From NCBI GenBank assembly GCA_013002505.1, contig JABDJL010000041.1, positions 1 through 48,249 on the forward strand: a stretch of DNA of 48,249 nt, in the 5' to 3' direction. Numbering within the stretch: the first letter of the stretch is position 1; the number at the start of each line of letters is the position of its first letter. This stretch comes from Lysobacterales bacterium. GTDB lineage: Bacteria > Pseudomonadota > Gammaproteobacteria > Xanthomonadales > SZUA-36. This document shows, piece after piece, positions 42,462 to 48,249 of the stretch. Position numbers and translations under genes: made by a program. The notes beneath the pieces are model-generated. The model did not search any database and was not told where the DNA came from. It worked only from the letters and a program-made list of their open reading frames with translations.

Positions 42462-42890
42462 CTAGCGAGAATCACCCATTTGCTTCTGGCGCAGTTCCCA
42501 GCGTTCCTGGGCGTCAAGGCATAAGGTCGCGATTGGGCGTGCTTCGAGGCGTGCAAGGCCGATTTCCTCACCCGTTTCATCGCAGTAGCCGTATTCACCG
42601 TCATCCAGCCGGTTCAGGGCCTTGTCAATCTTGTTGATCAGCTTGCGGTAGCGGTCACGGGTACGGAGTTCAAGACTGTTTTCGGTCTCGCGCGTGGCGC
42701 GTTCCGCTTCATCGCCCACGTCCCGAACCTCTTGCCGGAGGTTGCTGATGGTTTCGCGCGATTCCTCGACCAGTTCTTCGCGCCACGAAATCAGCTTTTG
42801 CCGGAAATATTCCTGCTGCTTGGGCGACATGTACTTTTCTTTTTTAGTTGGCCGGTAGTTTTTGGGCAATTTCACGCGTGAACTGGACAT
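42462..42890 (-). CDS. dksA: DksA, two-cysteine (zinc-independent) type
   Basis: A 142-residue RNA polymerase-binding factor working with ppGpp. The coiled-coil tip keeps DVGDEA (Asp 57, Asp 60, Ala 62), the DxxDxA needed for activity. In the zinc-finger region only Cys 103 (YGYCDETG) and Cys 124 (TLCLDA) remain; the other two ligand positions are Thr 106 and Ala 127. This is the pattern of DksA2 from Pseudomonas, known to work without zinc. The ATG at 42890 matches the family N-terminus, but its AAGGAG lies 14 bases up, an unusually long gap. The gene is monocistronic and converges with sufE. Confidence 0.93.
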   Translation of the reverse strand: MSSSRVKLPKNYRPTKKEKYMSPKQQEYFRQKLISWREELVEESRETISNLRQEVRDVGDEAERATRETENSLELRTRDRYRKLINKIDKALNRLDDGEYGYCDETGEEIGLARLEARPIATLCLDAQERWELRQKQMGDSR

Positions 42891-42913
42891 AATTAATAAC
42901 GAAACTCCTTGTA

Positions 42914-42945
42914 ATTTCAATAATATTTGTATAAGCTATTGAAAT
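42914..42945. promoter_or_regulatory. 9-bp inverted repeat in the dksA leader/promoter region
   Basis: ATTTCAATA (42914-42922) and TATTGAAAT (42937-42945) are perfect inverted repeats separated by 14 bp, 24 bp upstream of the dksA start in a very AT-rich region. It could be an operator or part of a leader hairpin near the Shine-Dalgarno. Confidence 0.45.
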
Positions 42946-43045
42946 ATATAATATTTTTATCTAAAAAGTCTACCCGAAGGTATTTGAAGATGCAGTGTTA
43001 TAGCCGAACTTTGCCCTCCGGGCAAGTTTTAGAGTCAAAAATTTC

Positions 43046-43276
43046 ATGATTCAGACCGGCATATTGGCGGAGAAGTTCCTGTTATGGCTGATCCGCGTTT
43101 ACCAGCTCACGCTGAGACCCGTCATGGGTCAGCATTGCCGCTTTACACCCAGTTGCTCGGCGTATACCAGCGAGGCGATCAGGCGGCACGGTGCGCTCCG
43201 CGGCAGCTGGCTAGGCATCAAGCGTATCGTGCGCTGCAACCCCTTTTGCGAAGGCGGTGAAGACCCGGTGCCATGA
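43046..43276 (+). CDS. yidD: Membrane protein insertion efficiency factor YidD
   Basis: A 76-residue protein matching the YidD family: [31 protein letters not shown], seen here as [14 protein letters not shown] and [16 protein letters not shown], and the C-terminal [10 protein letters not shown]. It assists YidC-mediated insertion at the inner membrane. YidD normally lies in the rpmH-rnpA-yidD-yidC cluster; here it stands alone between dksA and a dihydroorotase gene, so it has been relocated or is a second copy. Confidence 0.92.
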   Translation: MIQTGILAEKFLLWLIRVYQLTLRPVMGQHCRFTPSCSAYTSEAIRRHGALRGSWLGIKRIVRCNPFCEGGEDPVP

Positions 43277-43348
43277 ACCTGACCCGCGGCGCTCATCAAG
43301 TTACAATGCCGCGCACCCTGCCCCGTCATTCAAGAGAACAACCATTCG

Positions 43349-44698
43349 ATGAGCGAAACGATAATTTTCAAACAGGCATCCCTGGTCAACGAAGGCAAGG
43401 TTTACGAAAGCGACCTTATGCTCAAAGCCGGCCGAATCGAGCGCATTGATGCTTCTATCTCCGCACCAGACAATGCCAAGATTGTCGATGCATCCGGTAT
43501 GTTTCTTCTGCCTGGTGTCATTGATGACCAGGTGCACTTTCGCGAACCGGGGCTAACCCACAAGGGGGATATCTATACGGAGTCCCGCGCGGCAATTGCC
43601 GGTGGCGTCACCAGCTTCATGGACATGCCCAATACCCGGCCGCCGACCCTGAACGATGCCGAATTGATGAACAAGCTGAGCATCGCAAAGCGCAACGCGG
43701 CGGCCAACTATGCTTTTTATTTTGGTGCCAGTAACGACAATATCGAGGACATACGCAATATCGATACGACGATCTGCTGTGGCGTCAAGGTTTTCATGGG
43801 CTCATCCACCGGAAACATGCTGGTTGACGACGACGACACGCTGGCCGCCATCTTCCGCGACGCACCGCTGCCTATCGCAACGCATTGTGAATCCACGCCG
43901 ATGATCGAGGCTAACCTGCGCGATGCACTGGATCGTTACGGCGCGGAAATACCGGTCACCGAGCATCCTCGCATCCGCAGCGAAGAGGCGTGCTATGCAT
44001 CTACCCTCAAAGCGGTCACGCTGGCACGCGAAAATGACGCTCAACTGCACGTACTTCACCTGTCCACGGCGCGCGAATTGGATCTATTCGAGACAGGCCC
44101 GGTTGGCGGCAAGCGCATTACCGCCGAAACCTGCATTCATTTCCTGCACTTCACCGACGCCGACTACGAGGCTTACGGAAACCGCATCAAATGCAATCCC
44201 TCGGTCAAAACTGCTCAAGACCGGGACGCATTGCTTGCCGCGCTCGAAAGCGGCCGCCTGGATATCATTGCTACTGACCACGCGCCCCACACGTTGGAAG
44301 AAAAAGCGCTCACTGATTACCGTAAGGCGCCGTCGGGCCTGCCCCTGGTCCAGGACACGCTGCTGGCGGCCCTGGAACTGGTGGAGGATGGAAAGATGAG
44401 TCTTCAGACCCTGGTTCGCACCATGTGCCATAACCCGGCACGCCGTTTCCAGGTGCGCGAGCGCGGCTTTTTGCGCGAGGGATACCATGCCGACCTGGTC
44501 CTGGTTGACCCGGCAGCCACCACCGAAGTGACCGCCAAAAGGGTGCTGTCGAAATGCGCCTGGTCGCCCTTCGAAGGGCGTACCTTCAGGCACCGCATCG
44601 TATCGACCTGGCTCAATGGTGTGCTGGCTTTTGATGGTGACAAAGTGATTGAACACGGTGCTGCGCAAGCCCTGGAATTCGACAGGCTGGTACCCTGA
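43349..44698 (+). CDS. pyrC: Dihydroorotase (amidohydrolase family), Gln in place of first metal His
   Basis: A 449-residue amidohydrolase that closes carbamoyl-aspartate to dihydroorotate in pyrimidine synthesis. The metal loop is PGVIDDQVHFREPG, so the usual HxH is Gln 61-Val-His 63. The lysine for carbamylation is in CGVKVFMGSSTG; IATHCEST, LHVLHLSTARE and IIATDHAPHT supply the other ligands. Similar DDQVHFREPG proteins occur in Bacteroidetes (Porphyromonas gingivalis type) and in some gammaproteobacteria, from memory. It is not the short E. coli-type PyrC. Start at the ATG 43349. Confidence 0.88.
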   Translation: MSETIIFKQASLVNEGKVYESDLMLKAGRIERIDASISAPDNAKIVDASGMFLLPGVIDDQVHFREPGLTHKGDIYTESRAAIAGGVTSFMDMPNTRPPTLNDAELMNKLSIAKRNAAANYAFYFGASNDNIEDIRNIDTTICCGVKVFMGSSTGNMLVDDDDTLAAIFRDAPLPIATHCESTPMIEANLRDALDRYGAEIPVTEHPRIRSEEACYASTLKAVTLARENDAQLHVLHLSTARELDLFETGPVGGKRITAETCIHFLHFTDADYEAYGNRIKCNPSVKTAQDRDALLAALESGRLDIIATDHAPHTLEEKALTDYRKAPSGLPLVQDTLLAALELVEDGKMSLQTLVRTMCHNPARRFQVRERGFLREGYHADLVLVDPAATTEVTAKRVLSKCAWSPFEGRTFRHRIVSTWLNGVLAFDGDKVIEHGAAQALEFDRLVP

Positions 44699-44870
44699 CC
44701 TACGCAGATCAAATTGCAGCTGGGAAAAATCTGCTACAGGCAAAGGCGGCATACCAGTACCTGGCACGCCACCCTGCAACCTCGCGGTTGGTGGGAAGGA
44801 TATTTTCAGATTCTAATTGATTCATAGAAAAAAGAGTGCCACAGGCCTTCTGACTTACGTGAGCCAGGAG

Positions 44871-44951
44871 GGCGTGCCGGTGATTGCATATCGGGCCCTA
44901 TGAAACAGGGATGTTTCATCGGAGCCCCCAGGGACGGGTTCACGGCGTGCC
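44871..44951. repeat. Palindromic intergenic element between pyrC and fabI
   Basis: In the 388-bp gap, ATGAAAC-AGGGAT-GTTTCAT (44900-44919) is a perfect 7-bp hairpin, followed by GGAGCCCCCAGGGACG and a tail ending GGTTCACGGCGTGCC. GGCGTGCC occurs at both ends (44871-44878, 44944-44951) as a direct repeat. The AGGGAYG core and hairpin-plus-tail layout match the element at 37.64-37.72 kb, and resemble dispersed hairpin repeats I recall from Pseudomonas-type genomes. The rest of the gap holds no recognisable gene. Confidence 0.5.
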
Positions 44952-45052
44952 CGATAGGTAATTACCGGCGCGCAATTCTGGCCTGCAAATGCGGAAACTC
45001 TTCTTGTAACCGCGCCTAGATAACAGAGCGCCAATCATCACTTCCTTTCCCT

Positions 45053-45058
45053 TATAAT
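45053..45058 (+). promoter_or_regulatory. Candidate -10 box of fabI
   Basis: A perfect TATAAT lies 28 bp upstream of the fabI start, giving a short leader with GGAG as Shine-Dalgarno. No good -35 hexamer is found at 16-18 bp. Confidence 0.45.
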
Positions 45059-45086
45059 CTGCGGCTTGCGTTTTGGAGAACAAGCA

Positions 45087-45887
45087 ATGGGATTCCTGAA
45101 GGGTAAAAAAGCCTTGATTGTCGGTGTCGCCAGCCCGCGCTCCATCGCCTGGGGTATTGCCAACGCGATGCATGAACAGGGCGCTGAAATGGCATTTACT
45201 TACCAGACCGAAAAGCTTAAAAGCCGGGTCGACAAGATCGCCGAACAGTGTGGTTCCAACATCGTTTTGCCATGCGATGTCGCGTACGACGAACAAATCG
45301 AAGACGTGTTCGACGGTTTGTCCCGGCACTGGGATGGACTGGACATCATCGTCCATTCAGTGGGGTTTGCACCGAGGGACCAGCTGGAAGGCGATTACCT
45401 TGACGTGGTGACGCGCGAGGGCTTCCGAATCGCCCACGACATATCTTCTTACAGTTTTGCCGCGCTGGCCAAGTCCGGCCGTGCAATGATGAAGGGAAGA
45501 AATGGCGCCTTGCTGACCCTGAGCTACATGGGCGCCGTACGCTCGATGCCGAGTTACAACGTCATGGGCCTGGCCAAGGCCAGCCTGGAAGCCAATGTCA
45601 GATACATGGCGCAAAGCCTCGGACCACACGGTCACCGTGTCAACGCGGTATCTGCGGGGCCAATCAAGACCCTGGCAGCAGCGGGCATTTCCAAGCTCAG
45701 ACTCATGCTGGATCACGTCGCATCGACGGCGCCCATGCGCCGTAACGTGACGATTGAGGAAGTGGGAAACGTCGCAGCGTTCCTGTGCTCAGACCTGGCG
45801 TCCGGGGTCACAGGTGAAATCACCTACGTCGATTCCGGCTATAGCATACTCGGCATGGCCGAATTGTCAGGAGACGACCCGGCCTGA
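45087..45887 (+). CDS. fabI: Enoyl-ACP reductase (NADH)
   Basis: A 266-residue SDR-type enzyme that finishes each fatty acid elongation cycle. The cofactor loop is [13 protein letters not shown] (~13-24). The active site has Tyr 147, Tyr 157 and Lys 164 (SYMGA and [13 protein letters not shown]), one residue off the E. coli numbers. [11 protein letters not shown] covers the triclosan-linked Gly 93 position. The ATG at 45087 with GGAG eight bases upstream is chosen over an in-frame ATG at 45066. It converges with ppiD, 20 bp apart, as in Pseudomonas-like genomes. Confidence 0.97.
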   Translation: MGFLKGKKALIVGVASPRSIAWGIANAMHEQGAEMAFTYQTEKLKSRVDKIAEQCGSNIVLPCDVAYDEQIEDVFDGLSRHWDGLDIIVHSVGFAPRDQLEGDYLDVVTREGFRIAHDISSYSFAALAKSGRAMMKGRNGALLTLSYMGAVRSMPSYNVMGLAKASLEANVRYMAQSLGPHGHRVNAVSAGPIKTLAAAGISKLRLMLDHVASTAPMRRNVTIEEVGNVAAFLCSDLASGVTGEITYVDSGYSILGMAELSGDDPA

Positions 45888-45907
45888 TTCCAGGTTTCGA
45901 TCGACGG

Positions 45908-47827
45908 CTATTGCAGTTGTTCCTCGAACACTTCTACCTGGGCAGCTAATCGCAGCTGTTCCATGAATCCCCTGGCTTCGATGCTGGCCGTGGCATTGGC
46001 GATCTGGCGCCGGTACTGTTGCGAAGCACTGCCGGGCGCCTGTGCGAGGCTGCCATCGGTCACATCGTAAAGCTCAACCACTGCGAACCCGGTCGAAGTT
46101 TCCAGTAAAGCCCGCCCTGTTGTATCCGCTGGTGGGGCCGCCAGTCCAAACACGTTCTGGACCAGGGTCGGGTCAGGTACGAAACTGCGACGGGTCACCG
46201 CTTCGTTGTCGGCCACCTCGTAGCCCGCTTGTTGAGCGGCTTCTTCAAGGTTTGAGGATCCGTTGTTTACCGCATCAAGAATGTCTTGAGCGACCTGGCG
46301 CGCTGCCTCCAGGGCTGCTTCCTGTTTCAGCAGACCAATCACCTGCTCCCTTACCGCTTCGAGTGGTTTCAGGCTGGCCGGAAAATGTTCCCTGACCCTT
46401 AAGACCAGGAGATGATTCACGTCCAGGTCAATCGGGTCGCTGGCCGATCCCTGGAGCAGCACGAGTTCGGAAAAAGCAGCATTGATCACTTCCGGATTAG
46501 CCGCCACCCCTTCCCCGCCAGCGCGACTGAAAGGTCCGGCCACTTGCACTTCCAGCCCAAGATCCATTGCCGCCGCTTCCAGGGTTGTCGGGTCTTCGTA
46601 GATCAGGTCAATCAGGCGATCCGCCTTGTCAATAAATTCACGCTCGGCCTCTTCGGCCTGGTGCTCTTCAATCAAGATCGGCCGTGCTTCTTCGTAGCTC
46701 ATGCCGCTCGATGCTTCGATCTCACGCAGTTGAATCACGTGCCAGCCGAACGACGTCTGGACGGGATCCGAAATCGGGCTGTCAAGGGTCAATTGATACA
46801 TGGCATTTTCAAATGACTCGGACATGATGCCGGGTTCGAGCCAGCCCAGGTCGCCGCCGAGTTCCGCAGAGCCAACATCATCAGAATTGCTGCGCGCCAG
46901 CTCTGCGAAATCCTCACCGGCGCGCGCGCGGTCCGCCAGGTCCTGTGCTTTCTGGCGGGCGGTTTCAATGACTGCCTCGTCCTCGGTAGCACTCGCCTCG
47001 ACCAGGATATGCGACACCTGGCGTTGTTCTGGGCTGATAAATCGGCCTTTTTGATCTTCGAACCGGGACCTCAGAAAATCTTCGTCGGGTTCCGTACCCG
47101 CGTTGATATTGACGGTATCCAGCTCGAGGAACTCGATGGTGACCATTTCCTCGGACTGGAACATTTCCGGATTGGCATCGTAATAAGCCTGGATCTGTTC
47201 ATCGTCGGGATCCGCCGAATCGGTCGAATCGACCGGGTCGACGATCACCGAACGGAAACTCCGGGTTTGATCCTGCAGGCTGACGAAATTCTGCAATTCG
47301 CCGGCAGTGGAAAAACTGCTGGACAACAAGCCTGTCGGCAATTGCGACATGACGTATTGGGTTCGCATCTGCTGTTCGAACTGGCTGACGCTCAGGCCCT
47401 GGCCGGCAAGACGGTTCAGGTAGACCTCCTGGTTGAACTCTCCGTCCAGTTGAAATGCGGGTAAGTCGCGAATCTCCTGCGCGAGGCGTTCGTCGTCGAC
47501 GTCAAGCCCGATGTCAGAAACAGCCTGGGTCAGCAGCTCCTGGTCGATCAGCGAATCCAGGTGTCGCCGTCGCTCTACCACTGATTCGAATGCAACAGGG
47601 TCGAATGACTGGCCCATCAGGGAACGCATACGGTTGCGGTAATTGGAAAAACTCTGGGTAAAGTCGTTGACCGTGATGTCGGTGTCGTTGACACGCGCCA
47701 CCAGGTTCTCGGTGCCGGAAGAGAAGTAACTGTTTACGCCGACAAAGGCAAACGGAATGATCAAAATTCCGAGTACGAAAAATGCCAGAATGCCGGACAA
47801 CCTATCTCTGATTGATTGCAAAACCAT
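45908..47827 (-). CDS. ppiD: Periplasmic folding chaperone PpiD (SurA_N/parvulin domains)
   Basis: A 639-residue inner-membrane-anchored chaperone. One helix at ~12-32 (GILAFFVLGILIIPFAFVG) anchors it, and the rest is periplasmic. A SurA_N-like helical domain covers ~35-210, and a parvulin (PpiC) domain lies roughly at ~265-365 (RQVSHILVEASATEDEA and FGWHVIQLREI). PpiD helps newly exported proteins leave the SecYEG translocon. Length matches E. coli PpiD (623). It is downstream of hupB with two tRNA genes between, and converges with fabI. Confidence 0.95.
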   Translation of the reverse strand: MVLQSIRDRLSGILAFFVLGILIIPFAFVGVNSYFSSGTENLVARVNDTDITVNDFTQSFSNYRNRMRSLMGQSFDPVAFESVVERRRHLDSLIDQELLTQAVSDIGLDVDDERLAQEIRDLPAFQLDGEFNQEVYLNRLAGQGLSVSQFEQQMRTQYVMSQLPTGLLSSSFSTAGELQNFVSLQDQTRSFRSVIVDPVDSTDSADPDDEQIQAYYDANPEMFQSEEMVTIEFLELDTVNINAGTEPDEDFLRSRFEDQKGRFISPEQRQVSHILVEASATEDEAVIETARQKAQDLADRARAGEDFAELARSNSDDVGSAELGGDLGWLEPGIMSESFENAMYQLTLDSPISDPVQTSFGWHVIQLREIEASSGMSYEEARPILIEEHQAEEAEREFIDKADRLIDLIYEDPTTLEAAAMDLGLEVQVAGPFSRAGGEGVAANPEVINAAFSELVLLQGSASDPIDLDVNHLLVLRVREHFPASLKPLEAVREQVIGLLKQEAALEAARQVAQDILDAVNNGSSNLEEAAQQAGYEVADNEAVTRRSFVPDPTLVQNVFGLAAPPADTTGRALLETSTGFAVVELYDVTDGSLAQAPGSASQQYRRQIANATASIEARGFMEQLRLAAQVEVFEEQLQ

Positions 47828-47868
47828 GAAACGTCAGACCACCTTTATTGATAATGATTCGGGTAATG

Positions 47869-47893
47869 AAAAGGGCGCCAATCCGGCGCCCTT
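47869..47893 (-). terminator. Terminator downstream of tRNA-Asp
   Basis: AAGGGCGCC-AATCC-GGCGCCCTT is a perfect 9-bp stem. On the minus strand it is followed by TTTTC. It follows the hupB-tRNA-Val-tRNA-Asp transcript and separates it from ppiD. Confidence 0.8.
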
Positions 47894-47905
47894 CTCTTTG
47901 CTTAC

Positions 47906-47982
47906 TGGCGGAGTGGACGGGACTCGAACCCGCGACCCCCGGCGTGACAGGCCGGTATTCTAACCAACTGAACTACCACTCC
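47906..47982 (-). tRNA. tRNA-Asp (anticodon GTC)
   Basis: A 77-nt cloverleaf on the minus strand: acceptor GGAGTGG/CCACTCC, D arm with GTTCAGTTGGTTAGAAT, anticodon loop CTGTCAC giving GTC, T arm GCGGG-TTCGAGT-CCCGT, and encoded CCA. It lies 9 bp from tRNA-Val, in the hupB-ppiD gap where Pseudomonas also keeps Val and Asp tRNAs. Confidence 0.97.
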
Positions 47983-47991
47983 CAGCAATCT

Positions 47992-48067
47992 TGGTGGGTG
48001 CTGACGGGCTCGAACCGCCGACCCTCGCCTTGTAAGGGCGATGCTCTCCCAACTGAGCTAAGCACCC
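47992..48067 (-). tRNA. tRNA-Val (anticodon TAC)
   Basis: A 76-nt cloverleaf on the minus strand: acceptor GGGTGCT/AGCACCC, D arm with GCTCAGTTGGGAGAGC, anticodon loop CTTACAA giving TAC, T arm GGCGG-TTCGAGC-CCGTC, and encoded CCA. Just 12 bp past the hupB stop; probably on the same transcript. Confidence 0.97.
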
Positions 48068-48079
48068 GTAAACGGCGCG

Positions 48080-48249
48080 TTAGTTTACGGCATCCTTAAG
48101 GGCTTTACCAGCCTTGAACGCAGGGTTATTTGATGCCTTGATCTGGATGGTTTCGCCGGTACGTGGGTTGCGGCCGGAACGGGCAGCGCGGTGACGTACG
48201 GTGAAGGTACCGAAGCCGACGAGGGATACGGTGTTGCCCTGCTGCAGGG
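48080..48249 (-). CDS. hupB: DNA-binding protein HU-beta, 5' end missing
   Basis: The last 56 codons of an HU protein. [15 protein letters not shown], the DNA-embracing arm motif [12 protein letters not shown], and the C-terminus [16 protein letters not shown] are all standard. HU bends and wraps DNA in the nucleoid. The gene runs off the right edge. Its place before ppiD is the conserved lon-hupB-ppiD order. Confidence 0.96.
   Translation of the reverse strand, partial: LQQGNTVSLVGFGTFTVRHRAARSGRNPRTGETIQIKASNNPAFKAGKALKDAVN

Noticed and set aside
44940-45356. 138-codon minus-strand frame before and over fabI
   Set aside because: Antisense to the fabI 5' end and through the intergenic repeat; no coding character.
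1-48249. CRISPR arrays, insertion sequences, prophage genes, toxin-antitoxin pairs
   Set aside because: No regularly spaced repeats, transposase, integrase or phage structural motifs were seen on either strand.

Overview
This is a bacterial chromosome window of moderately high GC. It looks like a gammaproteobacterium: the block asd-fimV-truA-trpF-trpB-trpA-accD-folC-SPOR-cvpA-purF, the aroC-prmB pair, and the hupB-(tRNAs)-ppiD neighbourhood with fabI next door are all arrangements known from that class. Oar-type TonB receptors, a wax ester route and a two-cysteine DksA suggest a marine or sediment lineage near Woeseia, Wenzhouxiangella or Chromatiales. That placement is an inference from gene content, not a measured phylogeny.

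Layout. (a) 1-811: 5' part of pheA, running off the window. (b) 1008-6525, minus strand: a tight six-gene operon with an OmpR-type response regulator, a coiled-coil protein, an inner-membrane OmpA-domain protein, a Rab/Ras-like small GTPase, a soluble hybrid histidine kinase and a stand-alone Hpt protein. Together they could form a complete His-Asp-His-Asp phosphorelay tied to a GTPase and a putative peptidoglycan-binding sensor. This is the most interesting system in the window. (c) 6717-14403: a neutral-lipid and storage district with a PHA-system protein, a patatin-like phospholipase, a two-domain fatty acyl-CoA reductase, an acyl-CoA-binding protein with a TetR regulator, a phasin, a TPR-like protein and a wax ester synthase/DGAT. 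An in-frame TAG appears to have shortened the last of these. (d) 14425-28361, minus strand: housekeeping synthesis genes (purF, cvpA, SPOR protein, folC, accD, trpA, trpB, trpF, truA, fimV, asd, aroC, prmB). (e) 28443-31454: psd, an unknown secreted protein, and ppnN. (f) 31559-37254, minus strand: a BlaI-type repressor, an M56 peptidase fused to a TonB C-terminal domain, and a large Oar-like TonB-dependent receptor. (g) 37476-37736: tRNA-Pro(CGG), its terminator, and a tRNA-derived remnant split by a palindromic element. (h) 37740-45887: a ZIP-like membrane protein, a DUF1232-like protein, pepQ, cysS, sufE, dksA, yidD, a dihydroorotase and fabI. (i) 45908-48249, minus strand: ppiD, tRNA-Asp, tRNA-Val and the 3' part of hupB.

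How they fit together. Region (c) holds the enzymes to reduce acyl-CoA to fatty alcohol and esterify it to wax ester, with an acyl-CoA carrier, a lipase and a granule-coat-like protein beside them. Region (b) may report cell-envelope state to transcription. I saw no CRISPR array, insertion sequence, integrase or phage genes. Apart from the two palindromic intergenic elements the window looks like stable core chromosome with lineage-specific operons.
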